Numbered from the stretch's first letter, positions 52,384 through 61,643 are shown. The stretch is 64,000 bases of DNA from CAWFKW01 sp963816535 (GCA_963816535.1 CAWFKW010000003.1:496001-560000), one strand, 5' to 3'. Translations and numbers: made by a program. Notes: a model not told the origin generated them from the letters alone.

Positions 52384-53355
52384 TTAACCCAGTCCTGCCT
52401 TCACAAGGTCATGCATATGCACAACCCCGATGGGTACTTTCTTCCGGTCGGTGATAATTAGCTGAGTAATCGCATATTTTTCCATTAGTTCAAGCGCCGT
52501 CTCGCCCAGCATGTTTTCATTAACAATTTTAGGACCAGTATTCATTATATCCTTCGCCTTGATCTCTGAAACATGGTCATATACCTGCAAAGTCCTGCGG
52601 ATATCTCCGTCAGTAATTACGCCTTTGAGTTTTCCATTTTTATCGACCACACACGCGCAACCAAGCCGTTTTGTTGATATTTCAAAAACTATATCTTTGA
52701 ATAAAGTAGTTTCTTTTACCATAGGCACATGACTGTTCTTAGCCATCAGCTCGCTTACTCTAAGCAAAAGTTTTCGCCCAAGAATTCCACCGGGATGCAG
52801 CATGGCAAATTCTTCTTTTGAAAAATCTCTTTTCTTAAGAAGTGAAATTGCTAAAGCGTCGCCTATAACCAGAGCGACTGTTGTGGAGGTTGTGGGCGCT
52901 AAGTCATACGGACATGCTTCGTGCTCGACGCTTGCGTCTATTAAAACATCCGAAAGTTCATTTAACTGCGAATCCATATCGCCGACAATTGAAATTATTT
53001 TCACATCCAATTGTTTGATCACTGTCAGAAGCTGAACAAGCTCAACGCTGTCGCCTGATTTTGAAATGCATATCACAACGTCGCCGGGCTGGATCATGCC
53101 CATATCGCCGTGTATTGAATCCGCTGAATGAAGAAAAATCGCAGGTGTGCCTGTGGAGTTTAGAGTTGCAACAATTTTTTGCGCTATTATGCCTGATTTA
53201 CCGATCCCGGTTACGACTACCCTGCCTTTGCATTTGTAAATTATTTCAACCGCTTCTTTGAAACTTGCGTTTATTCTTTTTTCCAGTCCGCTGAGAGCTT
53301 TTCTTTCTGTCTGAATTACTTTCTTTGCATCGGATAATGTTCTGTCGGCCTTCAA
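52384..53355 (-). CDS. kdsD: D-arabinose-5-phosphate isomerase (KpsF/GutQ family)
   Basis: 323 residues: a SIS domain (VVVTGIGKSGIIAQKIVATL, LHSADSIHGDMGMIQPGDVV, SKSGDSVELVQLL, PTTSTTVALVIGDALAISLL, with the conserved AMLHPGG) followed by two CBS domains (~205-320). Converts ribulose-5-phosphate to arabinose-5-phosphate, the first step towards Kdo of LPS. Upstream of lptC and OstA-like genes on the same strand. Confidence 0.93.
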   Translation of the reverse strand: MKADRTLSDAKKVIQTERKALSGLEKRINASFKEAVEIIYKCKGRVVVTGIGKSGIIAQKIVATLNSTGTPAIFLHSADSIHGDMGMIQPGDVVICISKSGDSVELVQLLTVIKQLDVKIISIVGDMDSQLNELSDVLIDASVEHEACPYDLAPTTSTTVALVIGDALAISLLKKRDFSKEEFAMLHPGGILGRKLLLRVSELMAKNSHVPMVKETTLFKDIVFEISTKRLGCACVVDKNGKLKGVITDGDIRRTLQVYDHVSEIKAKDIMNTGPKIVNENMLGETALELMEKYAITQLIITDRKKVPIGVVHMHDLVKAGLG

Positions 53356-53446
53356 TCTCTTTTGGTTAAGTAAATTTTTATTATCGCTTATTAGAATTAT
53401 ATTTGTAAATAATACTAAATTTAGAATTTTATTGAAAGCTAATTAA

Positions 53447-54874
53447 ATGGCAAGAGTTAACCGCGACGAAGTGGTAGAGTTGGATGTGACCGATATTGGC
53501 TCTGAGGGGAAAGGAATTGCCCGTATTGACGGTGAATTTGTGGTTTTTGTAGATGGAGCCGTTCCTGGGGACAAAATAAGAGCCAAAATAAAGAAAGTAA
53601 AAAAGAAGTTTGCCGAAGCGGTAATTGAGCAGGTATTGGAAAATTCTGAATTCCGTACTAAACCTGAATGCGGACATTTCGGAGTTTGCAACGGCTGTAA
53701 AATTCAGAATATTGATTACTGCTACCAGCTTAACATAAAAAGACAGAGCGTGATAAACGCTTTTGAAAGAATAGGCGGATTTAAAGGAATTTCGGCGCCG
53801 CCCGTAATTGGTTCTCCAAACATATATTTTTACAGAAATAAGCTTGAGTTCTCTTTCTCAAACGACAGGTGGCTAACAACCGAAGATATGGGCATTGAAA
53901 ATGTTAACAGGAAATTTGCGCTCGGTTTCCACATGCCGGGGTTTATAGATAAGGTCGTCGACATAAATAAATGCTGGCTCCAATCGGAACTCTCCAATGT
54001 AATTCTGAACAGGACCCGTGATTTTTTTAAGTCTAAGGGGGAATCTATTTTCTCGACCAGGACCCACGAGGGCTATTTGAGATACCTTGTAATTAGGCAA
54101 TCTGAGAGGACCAAAGACGTGATGATAAACCTCATAACGTCTTCAGAAAAGAACAAGCTGATGGAAGAATACTCCGCCATGATCCTGAAAGAAACTATTA
54201 AGACCGACTCAAAATATTCGGCTCCGTCAATCATAAATTCTATATCAAGCTCAAAGGCGCAGGTGGCGCAGGCCGATTATTTTAACGCGTTTTCAGGCAA
54301 AGGATTTATTGAAGAAACTTTAGGAAAGTACAGGTTTAAAATTACGCCCACGTCTTTTTTCCAGACAAACACCGAGCAATGCGAGAGGCTGTTTGAAGGA
54401 ATAATTGAACTTGGCCAATTCGGTAAATCGGAAAATGTACTTGACCTTTACTGCGGCTGCGGGGCTATATCCATCTATATTTCTGAACTTGTCAATAAAA
54501 TTTTCGGAATAGAGCTTAGCCCTGATTCGATAATGATGGCGCATGAAAATGCAGGGCTTAACGGGGTAACCAATTGCGATTTTGCCGCATACGACGTTAA
54601 AGACTATCTTGCGGTAATCACCAAGGACCTAACAAATAAATACGATACGATAATACTAGATCCGCCCAGAAGCGGAATTCATCCAAAGGCGGCGGAATAT
54701 CTTCTGGATTATGAAGCGAAGAAAATTATTTATGTTTCCTGCAATCCTGCAACACAGGCAAGAGACATAAAGGCGCTGGAAAGCAAATATTGTATAACCT
54801 CAATGCAGCCGGTTGACATGTTCCCGCATACTTTTCATATAGAAAATGTTGCGCGGCTGGATCTTAAGAATTGA
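53447..54874 (+). CDS. rlmD: 23S rRNA (uracil-C5)-methyltransferase, RlmD type
   Basis: 475 residues: N-terminal TRAM domain (VVELDVTDIGSEGKGIARID), a four-cysteine iron-sulfur motif (ECGHFGVCNGCK with a later Cys), central RNA-binding region, and a SAM domain with VLDLYCGCGAISIY, IILDPPRSGIHPKA and catalytic Cys in YVSCNPATQARD. The exact uracil position is inferred from the family; RlmCD-type alternatives are possible. Divergent from kdsD. Confidence 0.9.
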   Translation: MARVNRDEVVELDVTDIGSEGKGIARIDGEFVVFVDGAVPGDKIRAKIKKVKKKFAEAVIEQVLENSEFRTKPECGHFGVCNGCKIQNIDYCYQLNIKRQSVINAFERIGGFKGISAPPVIGSPNIYFYRNKLEFSFSNDRWLTTEDMGIENVNRKFALGFHMPGFIDKVVDINKCWLQSELSNVILNRTRDFFKSKGESIFSTRTHEGYLRYLVIRQSERTKDVMINLITSSEKNKLMEEYSAMILKETIKTDSKYSAPSIINSISSSKAQVAQADYFNAFSGKGFIEETLGKYRFKITPTSFFQTNTEQCERLFEGIIELGQFGKSENVLDLYCGCGAISIYISELVNKIFGIELSPDSIMMAHENAGLNGVTNCDFAAYDVKDYLAVITKDLTNKYDTIILDPPRSGIHPKAAEYLLDYEAKKIIYVSCNPATQARDIKALESKYCITSMQPVDMFPHTFHIENVARLDLKN

Positions 54875-54920
54875 GAATTTGGAATTAAGAATCGCGAATT
54901 AGATCTTAAATAACAAATCG

Positions 54921-55421
54921 ATGAACAACAAAACAGAGGCTCAGGTATTATCAGGAGCGTATGAGGCCGCAAGATCGCTCTCTGATTTCTACATTTCTAA
55001 ATTTCAAAATCTTGATATAAACGCTAATCTTGAGGCGGGAGGAATTAAGTTCAATTCGCCGCACTGGATCCTGGCTCATCTAGTGTGGACAGAACACTTT
55101 CTGCTGGTACAGGGCGTGGGCAACAGATCTATTGATATTCCATGGCTGGATGAATATATGATAGGAACAGATCCGGTTGATGCAAAAACAAAGATGACCT
55201 TCAGCGAACTGATGGGTCACAGGAAAAAAGTGCATGAAGAGGCAATGAAAATACTAAATGGGCTAAGCGATGAAGAATTAGACAAACCTAATTTTATTGA
55301 AGCGGCTTTTGGAGGCGTAAACAATAAGCGTAACGTCATTACGCATGCGATCCGCCATGAACCCATGCACACCGGGCAGCTATCATGGATATTGAAAGTC
55401 AATGGAGTTAAGATGCCGTAA
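54921..55421 (+). CDS. DinB-family protein
   Basis: 166 residues of the DinB/YfiT four-helix bundle with the three metal-ligand histidines: HWILAHLVWTEHF near residue 50 and HAIRHEPMHTGQLSWIL near the C-terminus. Some members are thiol-S-transferases; others unknown. Follows rlmD by 46 nt. Confidence 0.87.
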   Translation: MNNKTEAQVLSGAYEAARSLSDFYISKFQNLDINANLEAGGIKFNSPHWILAHLVWTEHFLLVQGVGNRSIDIPWLDEYMIGTDPVDAKTKMTFSELMGHRKKVHEEAMKILNGLSDEELDKPNFIEAAFGGVNNKRNVITHAIRHEPMHTGQLSWILKVNGVKMP

Positions 55422-55525
55422 CACCGGATGCGCAGTTCCCCTGCCCGCAACTGGCAGGCGGAAATTTTGAACACAGAAAAACTGCCACAAAGTCACGAAG
55501 ACACAAAGGAAGTGGCAGCTTTTAG

Positions 55526-55582
55526 CCACGACTTTAGTCGTGGGTTTATTAATGACTCCCAAATCTTAAAACCGTTTTAACT
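55526..55582. repeat. Palindrome pair, inverted copy of the pair at 15429-15493
   Basis: CCACGACTTTAGTCGTGG (55526-55543) then AAAACCGTTTTAACTGTTT (about 55568-55586), the same two motifs as at 15474 and 15429 in reverse order. It lies in the convergent gap between the DinB and Kor genes. Confidence 0.7.
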
Positions 55583-55649
55583 GTTTCGGAAATAATAGAT
55601 AAAGAATCAGATCGCCGTTTGCGCGGGGACAGGTTTCCCGACAATCGGC

Positions 55650-56978
55650 TTACGCCATTTCGTAAAATCCTTTTTTGAATATCGCTCCGTACTCGCCGTA
55701 CTTTCGCGCTTCAAGAGCGGCAAATTTTTCATGCGGGAATGGACTGTAGGTCCTAATAAAATAATCAACAGCGCCCAAAGCGGCCCTGCTTGCCCCGCAA
55801 TTTAATCTGAACGGCAGATTCACAACCTTATAATCAATATCCTTCATTGTCAGGCTCTCGTCCACAATGAAAACCGTATTCTCGTTTATCCTGCAATAAA
55901 TATCCTGCTTCTCAAGCTCTTTCAGGCCGTCTTCCGAAAGTATTATGACAAAATCGGCCTCATCAGCCGCGGTGTAATAGATGGGGTTCGGGCTTATTAT
56001 AACTTCTGACAGCGAAAACCCGGAGCCCTGCGTAACAGGATTATCGTTCTTCTGTGTTGTATTTAACCCGCTTGAAAGAGCGGCTTCACAAAGCATAGCC
56101 GCGGATGACTGGATTTTTTCGCCCGCGCTGCCTGCAATTATTATTCCAAGCTGAACATCAAGGTTATGGTCAAAAGCAGGCACAATATATTTTGGAGCCT
56201 TCATCGAATTCCTGTGAGCTTCCAAATCCTCAAAAAATCTTGAGGCAAACTCCTTTCTGTTAGAGGTTTCCTTAAACATCCCCAGCTTATGCCCTTCCTG
56301 CTCTGCAAGTTTAACCAGCATATTTCCTTTCAGCTCGTTCCTTGTGACGGCATGTTCGGTGCACAGCTCAAGAATTTCCACCAGCGAAAATCCTTCATGC
56401 TCTATAGCTTTGGCTATTACTTCGGCCAGGTCCTTATCAGTAGCCGTTTTGCGCGCTATGAACTCGCCCTTTGAAGCGTCAACGGTTTTGCACAGGTCCA
56501 AAGGCGGAATTATGCTCCCGAACGGCGTTGTCTGCGTGACAAAATTTTCGGGCGTGAAAGAAGATTGCTGCCCGCCTGTCATTCCGAATAAAAAGTTGTT
56601 GGCTACCAGAACGGTCAGGTCCACATTCAGAAGCGACGCGTTCACTATATGCAGCAGCCCGATCATTGAACCGCCGTCGCCAATTAACACAATTACTTTC
56701 AGCTTCTTTTCGCCCATCACTTTATCGGCAATGGCAATTCCGGTTGCAAAGCCGGTGGACCTGCCGTGGGTTGTATGGACGGTATGCACTTTATCAAAAA
56801 GCGCGTCGGCTAATCCAATACAGCCTATATCCGTCACAAGGCAGACATCCTTAGGATCGAGATTCAGGTTTGTAAGCGCCTCGTCAAGCTTATTTAAAAT
56901 ATGGTTATGCCCGCACCCTTTGCAAAACGGCGACGCGGCGCCTTCGGTCATATACGTACATTGAACTGGATTCTGCAT
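55650..56978 (-). CDS. korB: 2-oxoacid:ferredoxin oxidoreductase, fused beta and gamma domains
   Basis: 442 residues. Residues ~10-250 are the thiamine-diphosphate beta subunit: FCKGCGHNHI, TDIGCIGL, HGRSTGFATGIAIA, GDGGSMIGLLHIVNA and NNFLFGMTGGQ. Residues ~270-430 resemble the gamma subunit (LGIIIAGSAGEKIQSSAAML ... VTQGSGFSLSEVIIS ... NCGASRAALGAVDYF). The CoA-dependent oxidative decarboxylation of a 2-oxoacid (probably 2-oxoglutarate or a branched-chain acid) to reduce ferredoxin is expected. Operon with the alpha subunit, 5-nt gap. Confidence 0.88.
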   Translation of the reverse strand: MQNPVQCTYMTEGAASPFCKGCGHNHILNKLDEALTNLNLDPKDVCLVTDIGCIGLADALFDKVHTVHTTHGRSTGFATGIAIADKVMGEKKLKVIVLIGDGGSMIGLLHIVNASLLNVDLTVLVANNFLFGMTGGQQSSFTPENFVTQTTPFGSIIPPLDLCKTVDASKGEFIARKTATDKDLAEVIAKAIEHEGFSLVEILELCTEHAVTRNELKGNMLVKLAEQEGHKLGMFKETSNRKEFASRFFEDLEAHRNSMKAPKYIVPAFDHNLDVQLGIIIAGSAGEKIQSSAAMLCEAALSSGLNTTQKNDNPVTQGSGFSLSEVIISPNPIYYTAADEADFVIILSEDGLKELEKQDIYCRINENTVFIVDESLTMKDIDYKVVNLPFRLNCGASRAALGAVDYFIRTYSPFPHEKFAALEARKYGEYGAIFKKGFYEMA

Positions 56979-56983
56979 CTTAT

Positions 56984-58123
56984 CTATATCCTTTCAAGTA
57001 TTTCAGACGGCGTGATCATTGAACCAATCTTATTGATGCCAATTACTTCGTTATGGGTCAAATAAGGTTCTATCAGCCTTCTGTATTGCCCGTTCAGATT
57101 TTCTTCGGCAATAATTACTTTCCTTACCTTCGCCGCGTTTTGGGCTATTATTTTGTACGGAATCGGGAACATGCTCTTTATTGTCAGGCTTGAAACCTTC
57201 TTCCCACCGGCCCTGGCAATTCTAACGGCTTCATTCATGGTTCTTGCAGTAATCCCGAAACTTATTAGCAGAGCCTCAGCTTCATTCTCCAGATCTTCAT
57301 CAACCAGGATCAGCTTATCCCTGTTCTTTTCGATCTTATCCTCAAGGTGCCTGAGGACTGAAATAGTCTCCGTATCGTTTTTCTTCAGAAGGCCGGCGAA
57401 ATTATGGGCCGAACCCGTAGCTGTCACCTTCACATGGCCTCCTACATTTGCGAACTTCGAAACAAGGTCAGGCGAGTCAAAACCATACATCGTCCATTCG
57501 TTAAAATCATAATCGTTCTTATGAATTTTCGCCCTGTCAATCGATTTGAGCTTATCAAGGCCCTCGTAGTCAACGCTTTCGGTCGTCATGCCTATTTCTT
57601 TATCAGTAAGCAATACAACCGGCGTTCTGAGCGATTCTGACCAGCTGAATGCAAGCGCTGTAAGCTCAAAACACTCTCTTGAAGTTGTAGGATAAAGAAC
57701 GGGTATAGTATATCCGCCGCTAGTGGCAAATTCGGTTATAAGTATATCTCCCTGCCCGCCCTGGGTTGCGCCTCCCGTGCTGGGCCCAAGGCGCTGGACA
57801 ACGCAAATAACAACAGGCGTTTCGGTAATAAGCGCGTATTGGACGGTTTCAACCATAAGCGCCCAGCCGGGCCCTGACGTTGCCGTCATTGATTTGTATC
57901 CGCGCATTGAAGCGCCTACGCAATAAGCTAAAGCTGAAATTTCGTCGGGTGAACTGATGGCAATGCCGCCGTGAAGGGGAAGGTTATCTATCATTCCTTT
58001 GTAGACCCCTGAAGCAGGCGTTATGGGGTATCCCGCAAAAAACTTACATCCTGCCTGTATCGCTCCTTCTGCAACCATTTGGTTTCCGCTTCGGAGAGCC
58101 ATTCGTTTCGTTTGTGTCAACAT
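56984..58123 (-). CDS. korA: 2-oxoacid:ferredoxin oxidoreductase alpha subunit
   Basis: 379 residues: pyrimidine-binding domain (GNQMVAEGAIQAGCKFFAGYPITPASGVYKGM, SGPGWALMVETVQYALITETPVVICVVQRLGPSTGGATQGGQGD) and C-terminal transketolase-type domain (IAEENLNGQYRRLIEPYL). The conserved YPITP is present. No gamma domain is fused here; it is on the beta chain. Together they could serve the reductive or oxidative TCA branch. The start has AAAGGAGTTACTT upstream. Confidence 0.9.
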   Translation of the reverse strand: MLTQTKRMALRSGNQMVAEGAIQAGCKFFAGYPITPASGVYKGMIDNLPLHGGIAISSPDEISALAYCVGASMRGYKSMTATSGPGWALMVETVQYALITETPVVICVVQRLGPSTGGATQGGQGDILITEFATSGGYTIPVLYPTTSRECFELTALAFSWSESLRTPVVLLTDKEIGMTTESVDYEGLDKLKSIDRAKIHKNDYDFNEWTMYGFDSPDLVSKFANVGGHVKVTATGSAHNFAGLLKKNDTETISVLRHLEDKIEKNRDKLILVDEDLENEAEALLISFGITARTMNEAVRIARAGGKKVSSLTIKSMFPIPYKIIAQNAAKVRKVIIAEENLNGQYRRLIEPYLTHNEVIGINKIGSMITPSEILERI

Positions 58124-58217
58124 AAGTAACTCCTTTACATGTCAGCACAAAAATAATAAAAATTAAGTTGATTTGTAAGTGGGAAAAGTAACCAAAACAA
58201 CTAAAACCAATAATAAA

Positions 58218-58517
58218 TCAGCATTTTTCCAGCTCCGCTCTCACTTTTTGGATGGCCTCATCAACTTTGTTTTGAGGCGCGTTTGTTTCCCAGATTATGT
58301 CAAGTTCATGTTCCCTGATCAATATTTTCGCTCTTATCCAAAAGGTAATGAACAGTATTTTCCTCTCCGCTACAATGCTGTAACCATCCTCCAGCTTGCC
58401 GATCTTTACATCATATTCAGACATCTGCTTAGAATACGCCAGCTTAAATTTTTCAAGGCATTCCCATAGTTCATGCTTCGATTTGCCGGGTTTGTAAACC
58501 AAAATGCTGTGTTCCAT
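58218..58517 (-). CDS. Conserved-looking small protein, unknown
   Basis: 99 residues: MEHSILVYKPGKSKHELWEC, a helix, KIGKLEDGYSIVAERKILFITFWIRAKILIREHELDIIW, then NKVDEAIQKVRAELEKC. An alternating strand-helix pattern without signal peptide. It resembles small alpha/beta proteins in size only; no family assigned. Confidence 0.6.
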   Translation of the reverse strand: MEHSILVYKPGKSKHELWECLEKFKLAYSKQMSEYDVKIGKLEDGYSIVAERKILFITFWIRAKILIREHELDIIWETNAPQNKVDEAIQKVRAELEKC

Positions 58518-58551
58518 ATTCTTTAATCAGGACTCAATTTAAGTTCACAAG

Positions 58552-58577
58552 AAAAAACCCCGACCGTAAGATCGGGG
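58552..58577 (-). terminator. Rho-independent terminator for the ABC ATPase gene
   Basis: CCCCGA / TCGGGG hairpin (58558-58577) followed on the minus strand by six T. Between it and the stop are ATTACTC tandem repeats (about 58603-58641). Confidence 0.8.
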
Positions 58578-58643
58578 ACACTATATTATATATCTTTTTT
58601 TCATTACTCATTACTCATTACTCATTACTTCATTACTCATTAC

Positions 58644-59690
58644 TCAAGCTGCTGCCGGAGTTTTCTCTCCTGCTTTTTCCCGCTTTGCCGCAATATCTTT
58701 CCAGTAGTGGCAGGCAACTGTATGCATTTGGCTTGCGCCATCAATTTGTACAAGTTCCGGTTCAACGTTCCAGCATTTTGAGTCCTTAGTATAAAGCTTG
58801 CTGTCAACATACTTGCACCTTGTGCAGAAATGACATCCAACCGGATAATTTGTGGCAGCGGGCACATTGCCTTCTATAGTTGCAAGTCTGCCCGCGCCTT
58901 TATTAAGTTTTGGAATTGAGCTTAATAACCCAAGCGTATAGGGATGTTTGGGATTGTAAAAAATTTCATCCGCAATAGAATATTCAACAACTTTGGAAGC
59001 ATACATCACTGCAACGCGCTTGGAAATTTCGGCAATAACGCCGAGGTCATGAGTTATCATGATCACACCCATTCCAAGCTCATCCTGCAGCTTTCTTATC
59101 AGCTCAAGTATCTGCGCCTGCACTGTAACATCAAGAGCTGTGGTAGGTTCGTCCGCGATCAGGATTTCCGGGTTGCATGAGAGAGCCATTGCGATCATAA
59201 CGCGCTGGCGAAGTCCGCCCGATAATTGGTGCGGGTATTCCAAGTATCTTTGTTCCGGGGCGGGGATGCCGACAAGCCTCAGCATTTCAATCGAGCGCTT
59301 TTTAGCTTCCTCCTTGCTTACTTTCTGGTGGAGTATAACGGCTTCATCGATCTGGAAACCGTTCGTGAAGACGGGGTTCAATGATGTCATGGGCTCCTGA
59401 AAGATCATAGCAACGTCGTTGCCGCGCATATCCTGCATTTCACGTTCGGTTTTTTTTACAATATCTTCCCCTTTGAAGAGAATTTCGCCTCCGACAATTT
59501 TTCCCGGCGGGTCAGGTATTAACCTCATTATTGAAAGCGCCGAAACGCTTTTGCCGCATCCTGATTCGCCAACAATGCCCAGCGTTTCGCCTTTGTCCAG
59601 ATCATACGAAACATCATCAACCGCCTTCGCTATGCCGTCATCGGTATAAAAGTATGTTCTCAGGTTCTTAACTTCTAGAAGCTTTGCCAT
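58644..59690 (-). CDS. Oligopeptide/dipeptide ABC transporter ATPase (OppD/DppD type)
   Basis: 348 residues: Walker A GESGCGKSV (~41-49), Q-loop in FQEPMTSLNPVF, signature LSGGLRQRV, Walker B EILIADEPT, H-loop MITHDL, and the oligopeptide-ATPase C-terminal domain (NPKHPYTLGLLSSIPKLN) with a cysteine cluster (CHFCTRC...C...C). The partner OppF, permeases and binding protein are not adjacent. Energises peptide import. Confidence 0.92.
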   Translation of the reverse strand: MAKLLEVKNLRTYFYTDDGIAKAVDDVSYDLDKGETLGIVGESGCGKSVSALSIMRLIPDPPGKIVGGEILFKGEDIVKKTEREMQDMRGNDVAMIFQEPMTSLNPVFTNGFQIDEAVILHQKVSKEEAKKRSIEMLRLVGIPAPEQRYLEYPHQLSGGLRQRVMIAMALSCNPEILIADEPTTALDVTVQAQILELIRKLQDELGMGVIMITHDLGVIAEISKRVAVMYASKVVEYSIADEIFYNPKHPYTLGLLSSIPKLNKGAGRLATIEGNVPAATNYPVGCHFCTRCKYVDSKLYTKDSKCWNVEPELVQIDGASQMHTVACHYWKDIAAKREKAGEKTPAAA

Positions 59691-60029
59691 TTCCTTAATT
59701 TGTTTAAATTTTGCACAAATTAGCTAAAAATATATGATAAATAAAAGTCTATATTATCTGTAATTTCCTCGAAAGCGGGAATCCAGAATGAAGGTTTTTG
59801 AGACATTCTTATACATTTTTCTAACTCACAATTCTCGAGGTTCTTTGGGCGGACACACACGTCCACCCCTACAGAACAATCAAACTCGAATTCAATAATA
59901 TTATTGTTTTACCTCACCTCCTCTACGAGCCTTCGACTCGAAGAGTCGTAGACCAGCCCCCTCTCCACATGGAGAGGGGTGGCGCCTGCCTGCTGCAGGC
60001 AGGCGAAGCGACGGGGAGAGGTATCTTTA
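59691..60029. other. Repeat-filled intergenic region upstream of the ABC ATPase gene
   Basis: 339 bases holding a GGGCGGACACACACGTCC hairpin (about 59839), similar to one near 19135, and a compound palindrome from 59916 to 60021 (see the 59922 insert). No gene. Confidence 0.6.
59922..59952. repeat. 31-bp palindromic insert, copy 4
   Basis: Differs from copy 3 (30322-30352) at one position. It stands inside a larger palindrome (ACCTC..., CCCCTCTCCACATGGAGAGGGG, ...GACGGGGAGAGGT to 60021) that also contains a CCTGCCTGCTGCAGGCAGG palindrome, so at least three palindromes are nested. Confidence 0.8.
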
Positions 60030-61394
60030 CTATCGCAGCAATTCCTTAATTTCTTTCAAAAACCTCTTTTGCAGCCACGCGGCTTCTTCCGCCGTTTTCG
60101 CTTCAGTTATTATCCTTATTATAGGTTCCGTATTGGATTTTCTGAAATTCGCCCATGATGATTCAAAATCTATCCTTAACCCGTCTTCATGGTTTTGTCC
60201 AAAAGCGGTATATCTTTTAGAAAGATACTTAAGTATTGAATCAGGCTTAATGCCTGAGAGATTTATCTTAGCTTTCCGAATGAAATACTGCGGAAGGCTC
60301 TTTTTGTATTCTGAAACTTTTCCGCCAAACTCAGCCAGCGCGCTTAATATTATCGCTATTCCAACAAGTGAATCTCTTCCGTAATGCACTTCGGGCAGGA
60401 TAACTCCACCGCTGCCCTCGCCTCCAACAACCGCGCCGCATTTTTTCATCTTGGCGATAACGTTGATCTCGCCCACCGGAGACTTATATAATTTACCGTC
60501 AAGCTTATTCACAATATCGTCGACCGAGCGTGATGTTGAAAGATTGACGGCGGCTATCCTTTTGGCCTTAGGCGTTTTCTTTAATATATAATTCACTACA
60601 GTAGTAATCGTATTTTCTTCGCCAAACGGTTCCCCTTTCTCATCGATAATTACCAGGCGGTCGGCGTCCGGGTCGACAACAATCCCAATATCGGCTTTAT
60701 GTTTCCTGACAGCGAGACAGGTTTTTTTCAGATTCTCGGGAATTGGTTCCGGCATTCGGGTGAACAGGCCCGTCCCGTCGCAATCGATCTTAATAACTTC
60801 ACAGGCTAATTTTTCAAGAAGCGCGGGGACTATAAAGGAACCTGATGAATTAACACAATCGACAACAACTTTAAATCTCTTCTGTTTTATTTGTTTGAGA
60901 TTTAAGGATTTGATTTGAAGGACTTTTTGTATATGATAATCATAAAATCCGGGATAATACTCGATTGGCTTTATCTTATCCCATCTTACAGTAGTTGGCT
61001 TAACATCACTCACAAATGACAGGAACGCTTTGTTCTCAGCAGCGTTCAGGAAAATCCCTTTGCCGTTAATAAACTTCATACCGTTCCACTGCTGTGGATT
61101 GTGTGAAGCGGTTATGGATATTCCTCCAGAGGCTTTGAGAACTTCTACCGCCAGTGTGATTGATGGAGTTGGGGCAATGCCGATATTAACTACTTCGCAG
61201 CCGTTGAGCAGCAAAGTTGACTCAACAATTTTTTCAACAAGTTCGCCGTGCATCCTGCCGTCCCGGCCAATTACAATGCGTTTGTTGTTAACATATTTGG
61301 CAAACGCGGTAATGTATTTAACAATATTTTCAGGCGTAAGAGATTCGCCTAAAATTCCCCTGATACCCGATATTGATACTATTGGTTCAATCAT
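60030..61394 (-). CDS. glmM: Phosphoglucosamine mutase / phosphohexomutase
   Basis: 454 residues of the alpha-D-phosphohexomutase family: substrate start SGIRGILGESLTPE, phosphoserine loop SITASHNPQQWNGMK (Ser97), metal loop VVDPDADRLV, sugar loop VGGEGSGGV and C-terminal phosphate loop RKSNTEPIIRI. TASHNP and EGSG fit GlmM or phosphomannomutase/phosphoglucomutase; GlmM (peptidoglycan precursor) is the best guess but specificity cannot be read with certainty. Just upstream lies a twin-hairpin element. Confidence 0.82.
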   Translation of the reverse strand: MIEPIVSISGIRGILGESLTPENIVKYITAFAKYVNNKRIVIGRDGRMHGELVEKIVESTLLLNGCEVVNIGIAPTPSITLAVEVLKASGGISITASHNPQQWNGMKFINGKGIFLNAAENKAFLSFVSDVKPTTVRWDKIKPIEYYPGFYDYHIQKVLQIKSLNLKQIKQKRFKVVVDCVNSSGSFIVPALLEKLACEVIKIDCDGTGLFTRMPEPIPENLKKTCLAVRKHKADIGIVVDPDADRLVIIDEKGEPFGEENTITTVVNYILKKTPKAKRIAAVNLSTSRSVDDIVNKLDGKLYKSPVGEINVIAKMKKCGAVVGGEGSGGVILPEVHYGRDSLVGIAIILSALAEFGGKVSEYKKSLPQYFIRKAKINLSGIKPDSILKYLSKRYTAFGQNHEDGLRIDFESSWANFRKSNTEPIIRIITEAKTAEEAAWLQKRFLKEIKELLR

Positions 61395-61422
61395 TTTTGT
61401 GTTTTCAGTAAAATCTATATGT

Positions 61423-61486
61423 CGCTCCTACGGAGCTATTTGTCAAACTTAAAAATTTTCTACAAATATTTCGCCCCTATCGGGGC
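61423..61486. repeat. Twin-hairpin element, copy d
   Basis: GCTCCTACGGAGC (61424-61436) and GCCCCTATCGGGGC (61473-61486) with the shared TTTCTACAAATATT spacer end. It lies in the glmM upstream region. Confidence 0.75.
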
Positions 61487-61496
61487 CACCGGAAAT

Positions 61497-61526
61497 AAAA
61501 AAGGTGAAGCGTCTAATTCCTTCACC
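61497..61526 (-). terminator. Rho-independent terminator of the E1 gene
   Basis: GGTGAAG (61503-61509) / CTTCACC (61520-61526) with six A on the left (six T on the minus strand) and a T-rich right flank. It could act on both strands. Confidence 0.65.
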
Positions 61527-61643
61527 CTAATTATTTTTAGTATTTATTTTAAACAATCCAAGTTATCTCAATTTCAGTGTAATCTTTTCATTACTCATTA
61601 CTCATTTTGAAATTGCCGTTTCACTTATTCAGCAGTTCACCGG

